A stretch of 64,000 nucleotides of DNA, from assembly GCA_023382675.1 (NCBI GenBank), contig JAHDWN010000022.1:16362-80361 (forward strand), in the 5' to 3' direction. The stretch comes from Anaerolineae bacterium. Its GTDB lineage: Bacteria; Chloroflexota; Anaerolineae; Aggregatilineales; Phototrophicaceae. The notes below the pieces were generated by a model. It was not told the DNA's origin. It worked only from the letters and a program-made list of their open reading frames with translations, and did not search any database. A program made the position numbers and the translations under genes. Within the stretch, counting starts at the first letter, position 1. Each line of letters begins with the position of its first letter. Positions 25,030 to 34,098 of this stretch are shown piece after piece.

Positions 25030-27309
25030 ATGCGTGACGAAAAGAAGCGCCCGGCACGCGGCTGTTTGCGGGTCGTCGCCTGGGCGGTCGGCTTGCTGGG
25101 AGTATTGCTGTGCAGCGTGGCGACGGTGTTTGCCTTCCTGCCCGTGCCCCAGGACACGCCGATCCCGGTCGCTTTGCAGGGCGGCGGCGCGCGCCAGGGT
25201 AACGCAGCCACGACCGGCCTGCAGCTCGAATGGCCGCCGCTGCCGCCGGTGGATTCGGATCAGGCCGCGCTCGGTCGCCTGCTCTTTTACGACCCGATCC
25301 TGAGCGCCAACGATGATATGTCGTGCGCGACCTGCCATCACCCTGACCTCGGCTTCGCTGATGGGCGCACCGTCGCCGCCGGTTCGCATGGTGATCTGCG
25401 CCGCAATGCGCCGTCGCTCTGGAATGTCGCCTACGCAACCTCGCTCTTCTGGGATGGGCGCGCGTCGTCGCTCGAAGAGCAGATGCTGACGCCGCTGACG
25501 GCAGAGAACGAAATGGCCGCCGATCTGGATGCTCTCGTCGCCGAACTGACCGCCATTGACGAGTACCGCCAGCGCTTCGAGGCGGCCTTCAGCGATGGCA
25601 TCACCCCGGCGAACATCACCACAGCGATTGCCGAGTTCGAGCGCACGCTCATCAGCAACAAGGCGCCGTTCGACCGTTTCGCGGCGGGCGATTTCAACGC
25701 GCTCACCCCGGCCCAGCGGCGCGGTTTCGACATTTTCCGCAGCGCCGAAACTCGCTGCTTCGAGTGCCACGCCTGGCCGACCTTCACGCACAACACCTTC
25801 CACGTCCTCGGCGTGCGCGACCTCGACCCGAACAACCCCGATCTCGGCCAGGCCGAAGTGCGCAACGCCGCCGACGCCGAGCGTGCCTTCCGCACACCCA
25901 GCCTGCGCAACGTCGCCTTGAGCGCGCCCTACATGCACAACGGGCGCTTCCCCACGCTCGAAGGCGTGATCGTCTTCTATGCCGACGGCGGCGGGGCGGC
26001 CTTCGGTCTTGACCCGGCGGACATCGATGAGAAAGTCGCCGGGTTCGACATCACGCCGCAGGAAATCTCGGATCTGCTCGCCTTTCTCTACGCGCTGACT
26101 GACGAGCCTGCCGACCTGATCGCCATCCCGGAGAGTGTGCCGTCCGGGCTGCCGGTCGTCCAACCTGTCGAGAACCCGGCGCGGGCGCTGGTTGAGCTTG
26201 CCGTCGCCGAGCCGTACAGCCCGCAGACACGCGAGCCCCAGACGCTGACCGTCCACGCGGGCGAGTCGATCCAGGCTGTGATCGATCAGGCACAGCCGGG
26301 CGACACGGTGCTGGTCGAGCCGGCTGTTTACACCCAGTCAGTCTACATCGACACGCCGGGTCTGTCCGTGCGCGGTATTGTGAACGGCGATGAACGTCCG
26401 TGGCTCGACGGTGAAAACCTGCTCAGCGACGGCTTCAACACCACCGGCGACGATTTCGTGCTCGAAGGCTTCGGCTTCCGGGGTTACATTGGCAACGCCG
26501 TGCTGACGACCGGGGCGGAGCGCGTCGTCTACCGCGACCTGATCATCGAGGGCACATATGGCGACACCGACAAGAACACGATCTACGGCATTTACCCGGT
26601 CGAATGCACTGACGTGCTGGTCGAAAACTCGACGGTGACGGGCATCGCTGATGCGGGCATCTACGTCGGCCAGAGCCGTGGGCCGATCATCGTGCGCAAC
26701 AATGTCGTCTTCGGCAACGTCACCGGTATCGAGATCGAGAACAGCACCGACGCCGAGGTCTACGACAATCACGTCTATGAGAACACCGGCGGCATTCTCG
26801 TCTTCCTGCTGCCGAACAACCCGTCGAAGGTCGGCTACCGCACACGCGTCTACAACAATCTGATCGAGAACAACAACCAGCCGAACTTCGCCAAGGAAGG
26901 GGCGATTGTCGGCCTCGTCCCACCCGGCACTGGCATCATGATCATGACGGCGGATAACACCGAGGTCTTCGGCAATACGATCCGCGATAACCAGACGGTC
27001 GGCGTGGCGCTGACCAGCCTGTACATGGTCTACGACCGTAACACCGAGTTCGATCTCGGCCCGCTGCCGGAGAATAACTATATCTACGGCAACACCTGGG
27101 AACACAATGGCTATGCCCCGGCAGGCATGGTCGAGGAACTGGGCATCCCCGGCGCGGACATCCTGTGGACGGGCGAGGGCTGGAACAACGCTTTTGATGA
27201 GCCTGGCGCGAGCAAGTTCCCGCCGCTACTGCCGGAGCGCGGCTGGCCGGACCCGCTCAAGCGCTTCACCTGGCGCATCTACGATCTGCTGATCGGGCTG
27301 CTGCTCTAG
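25030..27309 (+). CDS. Di-haem cytochrome c peroxidase (MauG-like) fused to a parallel beta-helix domain
   Basis: A 759-residue exported or membrane-anchored protein. An N-terminal helix (about residues 13-36, GLLGVLLCSVATVFAFLPV) anchors or exports it. Two c-type haem sites follow: C99-x-x-C102-H103 (SCATCHHPDLGF) and C243-x-x-C246-H247 (TRCFECHAWPTF), spaced as in bacterial di-haem peroxidases/MauG, with the usual TPSLRNVALSAPYMHNG segment near residue 290-310. From about residue 405 to near the end the sequence turns into parallel beta-helix coils (repeats like VLVENSTVTGIADAGIYVG and IIVRNNVVFGNVTGIEIEN), then a C-terminal hydrophobic helix YDLLIGLLL. The ATG at 25030 has AGAGGT 8 nt upstream. 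Substrate unknown. Confidence 0.85.
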   Translation: MRDEKKRPARGCLRVVAWAVGLLGVLLCSVATVFAFLPVPQDTPIPVALQGGGARQGNAATTGLQLEWPPLPPVDSDQAALGRLLFYDPILSANDDMSCATCHHPDLGFADGRTVAAGSHGDLRRNAPSLWNVAYATSLFWDGRASSLEEQMLTPLTAENEMAADLDALVAELTAIDEYRQRFEAAFSDGITPANITTAIAEFERTLISNKAPFDRFAAGDFNALTPAQRRGFDIFRSAETRCFECHAWPTFTHNTFHVLGVRDLDPNNPDLGQAEVRNAADAERAFRTPSLRNVALSAPYMHNGRFPTLEGVIVFYADGGGAAFGLDPADIDEKVAGFDITPQEISDLLAFLYALTDEPADLIAIPESVPSGLPVVQPVENPARALVELAVAEPYSPQTREPQTLTVHAGESIQAVIDQAQPGDTVLVEPAVYTQSVYIDTPGLSVRGIVNGDERPWLDGENLLSDGFNTTGDDFVLEGFGFRGYIGNAVLTTGAERVVYRDLIIEGTYGDTDKNTIYGIYPVECTDVLVENSTVTGIADAGIYVGQSRGPIIVRNNVVFGNVTGIEIENSTDAEVYDNHVYENTGGILVFLLPNNPSKVGYRTRVYNNLIENNNQPNFAKEGAIVGLVPPGTGIMIMTADNTEVFGNTIRDNQTVGVALTSLYMVYDRNTEFDLGPLPENNYIYGNTWEHNGYAPAGMVEELGIPGADILWTGEGWNNAFDEPGASKFPPLLPERGWPDPLKRFTWRIYDLLIGLLL

Positions 27310-27392
27310 CAGATATGCGCTTGACGCGGACTGTCGCCTCACGGTTAAATTAGCGCAGCTTGTGTCCTGATGCGCAGCCTGAGAGCGACTCT

Positions 27393-28133
27393 ATGCACAA
27401 ATTGACCATTTTCGCGCGCCGCGTCCTGAAAGATGTCTCGCAGGGGCGCAATCTTGAAGCGTATGTAGTCGCCGCCCTCGGCATTGCGCTGCTGGCGGCT
27501 GGCGTGCTGGGCAGCGTCGATCAAAGCGCCCAGATGGCACTGATCATCGCCGCGCTGACCGTTCTCGTCCTGCGCTCGACCGCGCCGGAAACCGGCATCT
27601 TTGCGCTGGATGATGTGCTCAAAGATCGGCAGGCATTCGGGTCGTTCAAGGACTTCATCGCCGAGGGGCGCACGTTGTGGATGTTCGCGCCGAGCGCCGT
27701 CAACATCTTCAACGATGCCTCACCCGTCAAAGCGGCGATCCTCGACCGCGGCGGTGAGGTCTGCGTCATCCTGCTCGATCCCGATGCGGAGCATATCATC
27801 TCGTACGTGCAGGGGCAGCTCGACAGCGTCGGTCAGGAACTGGCGAGCGACATCCGACGCACGGTGCGCGCGCTCGACCAGCTCAAGAAGTCCGGCAAAG
27901 TGACTTATGGCTTCCTGCCCTTCAGCCCTGGCTTCAGCCTGACCATCATCGATCCGGACAAGCCGGGCGGCAAACTGATCGTGGAGTATCACGGCTTTCG
28001 CAACGAGTTCACCGGCAACCGGATGCACATCGAGATCGCGCGCTCACAATCCGAATACTGGTTCAACTATTGGGTCAACCAGTTCGTGGAGATGCGCAAA
28101 GTCGCCTTCGCCTCGGAGTCGCCGACCTCATGA
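27393..28133 (+). CDS. Membrane protein with two N-terminal helices and a soluble domain; function unknown
   Basis: A 246-residue protein. Two membrane segments lie at about residues 22-42 and 46-63 (VVAALGIALLAAGVLG and ALIIAALTVLVLRS). The soluble part (70-246) has alternating strands and helices: TLWMFAPSAVNIFND, VCVILLDPDAEHI, LIVEYHGFRNEF. The pattern, a strand ending near Ser/Pro, then VILLDPD, resembles one half of a phospholipase D-like or DUF5919-type domain, but no HKD motif is present. ATG 27393 was preferred to an upstream TTG at 27360. The stop overlaps the next start (ATGA), so the next gene, a secreted glycosidase, should be translated with it. Confidence 0.65.
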   Translation: MHKLTIFARRVLKDVSQGRNLEAYVVAALGIALLAAGVLGSVDQSAQMALIIAALTVLVLRSTAPETGIFALDDVLKDRQAFGSFKDFIAEGRTLWMFAPSAVNIFNDASPVKAAILDRGGEVCVILLDPDAEHIISYVQGQLDSVGQELASDIRRTVRALDQLKKSGKVTYGFLPFSPGFSLTIIDPDKPGGKLIVEYHGFRNEFTGNRMHIEIARSQSEYWFNYWVNQFVEMRKVAFASESPTS

Positions 28134-30115
28134 GGCCGCATCTGCCTGTTGTTCTTCTCTATGTATGTCTGCTCGGTATCTTGAGCGTTGGTTCTGCGCC
28201 TGCTCACGCGCAGACGAACGATGGCTATCTGCGCATGGACCGGCTGGGGATCACCTTCATCAGCTCAGCAGATCACCCGGCCAGCGATGCGCGCTACCGT
28301 CAGGCGCTGCTGCTCGGCGCGGGCTGGAATCGCTTTCCACTCTACTGGCATACGGTCGAGCGTGCCCCCAACGACTTCGACTGGACGCCCTACGACCGCG
28401 TGATCGCCGGGGATGTGCGCTACGGCTTGCAGGACAACGTCATTCTGCTCGGTATGCCCGGCTTTCATCGCGAGGGCGCGGTTCCCCGGGGCCTGTTCGA
28501 GCCGGTTTTTGCCGATGGCAGCAACGCCAGCGCGCCGGGCAAAGCACCCAATGCGAACAACCCTTACGCCGTGTTTGTTTATCAGACGGTATCCCGCTAC
28601 AAGCCCGGCGGCGATCTGGCGCGCGCGCTCGGCTGGTTCCCGGAGCAGGGTGTCCGCGTCTGGGAGGCCTGGAACGAGCCAGATCTCACGCTGTTCTGGG
28701 AAGGCGGCGTCGAAGCCTATGCCCGGCTGCTCCAGGTGACGTATCTGGCCGCCAAAGCCGCCGATCCCCAGGCGAGTGTCATGGCCGGTGGGCTGGCCTA
28801 CATCAATCCCGAACAGAACGATTGGCTCGAGCGCACGCTGGCGGTGCTCGCGCGCGATCCGGCGCGCGTCGCCAATAACTGGTACTTCGACATCGCCGCC
28901 GTCCACAGTTACAGCAGCGCCCCGCGCAGCGGCTACGTCGTTGCGCGGGCGCGCAGCACACTGGCGCGCTATGGGCTGGATAAGCCCGTCTGGCTCAACG
29001 AGAGCGGTGTGCCCGTCTGGGATGACTACCCCGGCCCGACCTGGACGGCGAATGATCCCGGCGCGCGCCAGTATCGCAGCACCATGCTCCAGCAGGCTGC
29101 CTACGTCATCCAATCGACGGCGTTTGCCTGGGCGGCGGGCGCGGATGTGGTCTTCTTGCACCAGTTGTATGACGACTGTGGCAACCAGTCCGGCGGCACC
29201 GACTTCGAGCCGAACAGCAATCAGAGCGGCGATGCCTACGGCCTGTTCCGCAACACGGGTGCGGAAGGCTGTTTCACCCACCATCCACAGCCGGGGACGG
29301 CACGGCCTGCGGCAGCGGCCTTCAACCTGATGGCACGGATTTTCGATGCTGCGCCGTTCGAGACGGGACAGGTGCTGGATCTGGCGGGTAAAGCGACGGT
29401 GATCGCCTTCGAACGCCCGACGACCGCTGACCGGCTCTACGTGCTCTGGAATCGCACGACAGCGCAGCAGGTGCTCGATATTCCCGCCAGCGCGCCGGAA
29501 GGGATGCTCTACGCGCTTGACAACCGCGATTTCACTGTCTTCCCGAACAACGGCCTGTTCCAGATCGGCACGCAGCCCGCACGACCGGGCGACGAACTCA
29601 CGTTTGGGGGCAGCCCATTCCTGCTTGTCCAGCGCATTGATCCCTCGCTCGCGCAGGTCGATCCTCTCGTCATTGCGCTGGAAGGCGAAGATGGCACGGC
29701 AGATGCCATCGCGCGCGCGGCGACTCTCGCGCCCATCAGCGGTGTCTCTGGCGCAGTTATCGGCCAGCAAGCGACACCACTGCCGACGCCGGATCTGCGC
29801 CCGACCATCGACCCGGCGCTCGGTGACATCACGCCGCCGACCGTGACCGTCCAACCGCTCCCGGTCATCAGCCCACCGGTCTTCACCGTGCGCTGGATCG
29901 GGCAGGACAACGGGCAGATCGTCTCCTATCTGATCTGGGTGCGAGTCGACGGCGGCGATTGGCAGCCATGGCTGGAGACAGACGCGACCCAGGCAGACTA
30001 CACGGGTACTGTGGGGCGCGCCTATGATTTTGCTGCCTGGGCGCAAGATGCCGCCGGCAACTGGTCAACCAACACTGAACTCACGGCGCAGGCATCGACC
30101 GCTGTCCAGGGCTGA
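28130..30115 (+). CDS. Secreted glycoside hydrolase, clan GH-A (GH39/GH5-like) with C-terminal Ig-like domain
   Basis: A 661-residue secreted enzyme. The signal peptide has core VVLLYVCLLGILSVG and cleavage AHA|QT after residue 27. The catalytic TIM barrel shows the acid/base Glu E183 (WEAWNEPDLTLFWEGG) and the nucleophile Glu E291 (KPVWLNESGVPVW), 108 residues apart, as in clan A hydrolases. A Thr/Pro linker (about 555-590) leads to an Ig/Fn3-like domain (YLIWVRVDGGDWQPWLETD) at the C-terminus. The polysaccharide substrate is unknown. The ATG overlaps the stop of the upstream membrane-protein gene (ATGA), so the two are coupled. Confidence 0.82.
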   Translation: MRPHLPVVLLYVCLLGILSVGSAPAHAQTNDGYLRMDRLGITFISSADHPASDARYRQALLLGAGWNRFPLYWHTVERAPNDFDWTPYDRVIAGDVRYGLQDNVILLGMPGFHREGAVPRGLFEPVFADGSNASAPGKAPNANNPYAVFVYQTVSRYKPGGDLARALGWFPEQGVRVWEAWNEPDLTLFWEGGVEAYARLLQVTYLAAKAADPQASVMAGGLAYINPEQNDWLERTLAVLARDPARVANNWYFDIAAVHSYSSAPRSGYVVARARSTLARYGLDKPVWLNESGVPVWDDYPGPTWTANDPGARQYRSTMLQQAAYVIQSTAFAWAAGADVVFLHQLYDDCGNQSGGTDFEPNSNQSGDAYGLFRNTGAEGCFTHHPQPGTARPAAAAFNLMARIFDAAPFETGQVLDLAGKATVIAFERPTTADRLYVLWNRTTAQQVLDIPASAPEGMLYALDNRDFTVFPNNGLFQIGTQPARPGDELTFGGSPFLLVQRIDPSLAQVDPLVIALEGEDGTADAIARAATLAPISGVSGAVIGQQATPLPTPDLRPTIDPALGDITPPTVTVQPLPVISPPVFTVRWIGQDNGQIVSYLIWVRVDGGDWQPWLETDATQADYTGTVGRAYDFAAWAQDAAGNWSTNTELTAQASTAVQG

Positions 30116-30380
30116 ACGCCACCTTTGCTCTATAAGAAGACCTGCCTGAGGAAGAAACCTCTCACCCGATTGCAATACGCCGTCGGCTTGCCGTTCAGCG
30201 CCGCCGAATATGAGCATCTTTCGTAAGGCGCGTGCCATTTCAGACTGCAGTCCTGTGTGACTTACTCCCATGGGGCAGATCTCAATGTCAGGCACAGAAC
30301 TTGCCGTGTATGATAGACTAGAATTTACAAAAACGTGAGAGATTATGGCAGAATTCAATTTAATTAACGGAGGAACAATT

Positions 30381-30788
30381 ATGCCCTTAACCGTCGGTTG
30401 GGATGATCCGGAGCGCTCAATTATCCTCGTTTGGGGTGACGACTCGTGGACCTCGGATGATTGGCACGCTGCATTGGAGCAGATGGTTGTCCTCGCCCGA
30501 TCGACGGCCAGACCGGTTGACTTCATCTATGGCAGCACGCCGGGAACTGTATTCCCGCGTCAGGGATCCGTGTCGCTCTTTCAGAGCGCGCTCGGCGTCA
30601 TGCCGGAAAACTCCGGAATTCACGTCATCGTCAGTGACAAAGCCTTCGCTCGCGCCATCATGACGATGGTGATCAAGGCTGAGGGCGAAAACATGCGAAG
30701 TAGTTTCCACCTCGCGCCATCATTGGCCGAAGCACGCGCGCTCATTCGCCGTCACAGGTTGGAATCCGGTCGCGCATACCTTCAATAG
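30381..30788 (+). CDS. Small protein of a three-copy family (paralog A)
   Basis: A 135-residue soluble protein. Shared pattern with paralogs at 33568 and 56408: start M-P-L-T-V-G-W-D-D, then SIILVWGDDSWTSDDWHAAL, then VDFIYGSTPGTVFP, then GVMPENSGIHVIVSDKAF, and a C-terminal helix starting SLAEARALIRRHR. The fold looks like alternating strands and helices, perhaps SpoIIAA/STAS-like, but that is a guess. No catalytic residues stand out. GGAGGA sits 8 nt before the ATG at 30381; a longer reading from 30345 has no ribosome site. It is flanked by the glycosidase and the large permease. Confidence 0.72.
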   Translation: MPLTVGWDDPERSIILVWGDDSWTSDDWHAALEQMVVLARSTARPVDFIYGSTPGTVFPRQGSVSLFQSALGVMPENSGIHVIVSDKAFARAIMTMVIKAEGENMRSSFHLAPSLAEARALIRRHRLESGRAYLQ

Positions 30789-30928
30789 TCTCGTCTGAAT
30801 CTTCGACGCGCTCTCGTGCCAGGGTTTCCCACATCGATTTGTCGTCGACTCCGGTAAATTTCGCTGGTAAACCTTACACATGTCTAATAAAATGTCGTCG
30901 CTGATTTCCCTTGAGACGAGGTGTGGGG

Positions 30929-33397
30929 ATGCTCAGGAACTATATCGCTCCTGAAGAGCGTCGCGAAGCTGACAAACAACTTCCCCGGTTACTGCTGGAA
31001 GGGCTGCTGCTCGGCGGCTCCGGGCTGGGCGTGCTGGCACTCATCTTCGAGATTGCAGCGGATGCGTTCAGCGTCGCGGCCTACCAGACACTGCTCGCCA
31101 TTCACGGCGCGGGCGGCTATCACGAAATTGCGATTCTTGCATTTATTGTGCTTTCAATTCTGCTCTTTTTTGGCATTGTCCCGGCGTACAAGGCGGGGGC
31201 CTACCTGCGCCCGAACGCCGGTGGCAGCGGTCCGCTCGTGGAAGCTATCGGCCCGGCGCGTTTGCGCTGGTTATCGTGGGTCGGCAGCAGCCTGTTCTTC
31301 ATCGATGCGATCCTGACGATCATCATCAGTTCGATTTCTGCTTCCGACGCCACGATGCTCTTGTTTCCAGAACTGGCGCAGTATCGCATTGTTCTGGCCG
31401 AATTCTATGCCTTCTTCATCATGGCGGTGCTGGTCGCTCTCGGCCCCAAGCGGGCGGTGCCGATCTTCTTGATCGGCGGCGGCTTGTTCACGATCTTCAC
31501 CATCTTCGCGCTTGGTGCGGTTGGCGCGGCGGCAGCCGGCAATCCTGGCTGGTCGTTTCTGACCGAGGGCATCGTGCGCCGCCTGGAGGCCAGTGGTGTC
31601 GTCGAGCACGTGATCCGCGCGCAGCAGGATTTGCAGGCGCTCGGCCCGGTCGTCTTCTTCCAACTGTTTTTCCGCTCGATGTCATCGGCGATGTTGGGCT
31701 TCAGCGGTTACGAGGTCATCCCGGCCAGCGGCAAACACGCTGCGCGCCCAAAGTGGAAGGTCATCAACACGGCCCTGACGCTGGCGGCCGTCTTCTTGAT
31801 CGGCACAGGTGTTGTCCAGTTGTTCGCTGCCCGGCAGTGGAACATCCCATCAACCGAGGGTTACAGCACCCTGTTGATCGAGTATGAAATCATCGCCGCG
31901 GAAATGCTCGGCAGAGGGATGCAGCAGCAGGACATCGTCGTTACCGGCGAAGATCTTACGAGTGCACGCAGGTTGTATGACGCACGGCTGGCGGCGCTCG
32001 CATCTGAGGAACTGCTGGGCGAGGATGAAGTTGAGCCGCTGGATCTTCACGGGCTGACCGAGGAGCAGTACATAGCCACGCTTGCTTCCGAATTGGCCTT
32101 CTCGCGCGCGATTGGAAACGCTATCAACGGCACTGCGGGCGAGTCGTTCTTGTTCGTGGCCGGTGTCTTGCTGGCAATCATCCTGTTGATGGCGCAGGGC
32201 GGTGGCTACGTCGGCGGCGCAGCAGTGGCCGCGAATTCGGCGCGCCTTGGGCGTCTGCCCGGCTATTTCACGGACGACCGTATTGGTATCGCGGTCATCT
32301 GGGGGATCTCCGCCGTCTTGATTCCGGTCATCCGCGAGGTCGTCGTCGTCGAGTCGTATTACGCTTTCGGCTTCGTCAGCGCCTTCGTCATCACCAGTAC
32401 GACGGTCTTTTTCGTGCGCAAAGATGCGCTGCGCGACCGGGGCATCGAACCCGGCTCGCCCGAAGCGCGCTCGCTGCGTTTCGCCGGGCTGCGCGGCATG
32501 ATCGCCAGTTACTTCATGTTGATCGTGCTCGTCACGCAGAAGACAGAAGCGTTGATCGCCATCGTCTTCTTCGGCGCGTTGATCACGCTCTACCAGTTTT
32601 ACATCGCTAACGGCGGTCTGAAGCGGCTGCCGGAAGCGCTGAGCAAGGTGCGGCGTGAGGTTGGTGTGCGGGTCATCGCCTATGACGCCGGTCTCCAGCG
32701 TGCGCACGATCAGGCGCGCCAGCGCGGTATCGCCGATTCTTTGAGTACGCTAATCGCCGAAGGCAGAACCGGGAAATTCAACACCGATCCGGATCGAATC
32801 GTGCGCCTGGTCAGCTACCTGCACAATGTCGATCCGGAACTGTTCCGTCTCAACGGCGATCTGCACGTTCACGATCACATCGAAGAGCCGAGCGAAGAAC
32901 TCGAAGCGACGTACAACACCGCAAAGAGCGCGGGCGAAGACTTGCTGCGCGAGATCGAGTATTACTCGCACTTCGGCATCTTCACCTTCATCCACAATTA
33001 CTATCTCAACTGGGTCGCCCCAGAGCACGGGCGCAGCAAGGAGACCGTCCTGCAAGCCATGCTCCACATCCTGTTCCCGCTGACGCCGCACGAGCAGATG
33101 TGGGAGGAATATTGCGCCTTCCAGCCGCGAATTCTGCCAGAAGCCATCTGGCAGTTCAGCCGCGAGCGCTACCGCTGGGCCAAGGATCAATGGCCGAACT
33201 TGAGCGACCGCATCACGACCATCTGGACGCTGCAAGATTTTGGCCTGGTTCCTGCCGAGCTGGACGTAAAGATGGTGATCGCCGTGGCCGAGGGCAGGCA
33301 GTTCAAGATGGTGAAGATTCACACGGGCGGCCCGGATGACGATGGGCCGACCGAGCAGCCGCACACACAGGCAGACGACGACAAAATCGACAAATAA
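30929..33397 (+). CDS. APC-superfamily-like permease with a large C-terminal soluble domain
   Basis: An 822-residue protein with about 12 membrane helices, for example LGVLALIFEIAADAF, IAILAFIVLSILLFFGIV, FLIGGGLFTIFTIFALGAV and AGVLLAIILLMAQGGGYVGG. A soluble insert of about 80 residues (GEDLTSARRLYDARLAALAS onward) sits between helices about 7 and 8. About 225 C-terminal residues (from LSKVRREVGVRVIAYDAGLQ) are soluble. The transmembrane pattern recalls amino-acid permeases of the APC superfamily (KUP-like), but the family is not firmly recognised. ATG 30929 was preferred; TTG 30911 and GTG 30923 are alternatives, since a GAGGTGTGGG stretch overlaps them. Confidence 0.65.
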   Translation: MLRNYIAPEERREADKQLPRLLLEGLLLGGSGLGVLALIFEIAADAFSVAAYQTLLAIHGAGGYHEIAILAFIVLSILLFFGIVPAYKAGAYLRPNAGGSGPLVEAIGPARLRWLSWVGSSLFFIDAILTIIISSISASDATMLLFPELAQYRIVLAEFYAFFIMAVLVALGPKRAVPIFLIGGGLFTIFTIFALGAVGAAAAGNPGWSFLTEGIVRRLEASGVVEHVIRAQQDLQALGPVVFFQLFFRSMSSAMLGFSGYEVIPASGKHAARPKWKVINTALTLAAVFLIGTGVVQLFAARQWNIPSTEGYSTLLIEYEIIAAEMLGRGMQQQDIVVTGEDLTSARRLYDARLAALASEELLGEDEVEPLDLHGLTEEQYIATLASELAFSRAIGNAINGTAGESFLFVAGVLLAIILLMAQGGGYVGGAAVAANSARLGRLPGYFTDDRIGIAVIWGISAVLIPVIREVVVVESYYAFGFVSAFVITSTTVFFVRKDALRDRGIEPGSPEARSLRFAGLRGMIASYFMLIVLVTQKTEALIAIVFFGALITLYQFYIANGGLKRLPEALSKVRREVGVRVIAYDAGLQRAHDQARQRGIADSLSTLIAEGRTGKFNTDPDRIVRLVSYLHNVDPELFRLNGDLHVHDHIEEPSEELEATYNTAKSAGEDLLREIEYYSHFGIFTFIHNYYLNWVAPEHGRSKETVLQAMLHILFPLTPHEQMWEEYCAFQPRILPEAIWQFSRERYRWAKDQWPNLSDRITTIWTLQDFGLVPAELDVKMVIAVAEGRQFKMVKIHTGGPDDDGPTEQPHTQADDDKIDK

Positions 33398-33418
33398 CGT
33401 CGGGTCATATCAGCGCAT

Positions 33419-33446
33419 ACGGGCACACATGATAGTGCCCGTTTTT
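33419..33446 (+). terminator. Intrinsic terminator after the large permease
   Basis: ACGGGCAC (33419-33426) and GTGCCCGT (33435-33442) with an 8-nt loop, then TTTTTG. It is 22 nt past the stop codon, so paralog B (33568) is a separate unit. Confidence 0.8.
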
Positions 33447-33567
33447 GTCTGCGCTTCTCCGCAAATAATATTTACGATGTTTGCCAAGCTTGAAGATTGC
33501 GCGATCCTCGTTTCGTCAATAATTTGAAGTAAGGAAAATGGTACTTTGTAACATAGGAGCTACTGTT

Positions 33568-33990
33568 ATGCCTATGGAAGTCTCCTGGTATGACGACGCA
33601 CAGACAATCATCATCTGCACAGGCGAAGGCCACTGGACGTGGGAGGAATTTGACGATGGCAGTGTCCGCGCCGTGGAGATGATGCATACAGTCGATCACC
33701 GCGTCGATCTCATCTACGATCGTAAGCCGGGGAGTTACCCGCCCCGCGGGAATGGTCTGCCGCACTACAGGGTAGCGCTGCAACGAATGCCGGAACATTC
33801 GGGTATGCATGTTTTCGTCGGCTCAATGAATTACATCATACAGATCACAATGAACCTTTTCTTTCGCATGTATGGCCGCGCGGTGGATCCCGAAATGGCC
33901 GGGCGCTTTTTGGTTGCCGATTCTGTGGAGGGCGCGATCGCACTGATCGAGAACGATCGTGCGGCTGCTGCAGTACTTTCGAACGACTGA
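33568..33990 (+). CDS. Small protein of a three-copy family (paralog B)
   Basis: A 140-residue soluble protein. It shows the same blocks as paralog A: M-P-M-E-V-S-W-Y-D-D, then TIIICTGEGHWTWEEFDDGS, VDLIYDRKPGSYPPRG, LQRMPEHSGMHVFVGS, a helix with an aromatic/Met-rich face (ITMNLFFRMYG), and DSVEGAIALIENDR. ATG at 33568 has AGGAGC about 8 nt upstream. The gene stands alone between a permease terminator and a sugar isomerase-like gene. No function is recognised; presence of two copies within 3 kb and a third at 56.4 kb argues for a real family. Confidence 0.72.
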   Translation: MPMEVSWYDDAQTIIICTGEGHWTWEEFDDGSVRAVEMMHTVDHRVDLIYDRKPGSYPPRGNGLPHYRVALQRMPEHSGMHVFVGSMNYIIQITMNLFFRMYGRAVDPEMAGRFLVADSVEGAIALIENDRAAAAVLSND

Positions 33991-34098
33991 GCCTTCACCT
34001 TCATTCATCTGTAGAGAAAGTTGAACGTCCCCCCGTCTCCCCGGCGCGTGGTATCATCTGAACCCTGCACTGACCTCATGCGACGTAAGGATGACCCC

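Noticed and set aside
28265-30046. Minus-strand frame of 593 codons opposite the glycosidase
   Set aside because: Antisense to a gene with signal peptide and catalytic residues; no domains.
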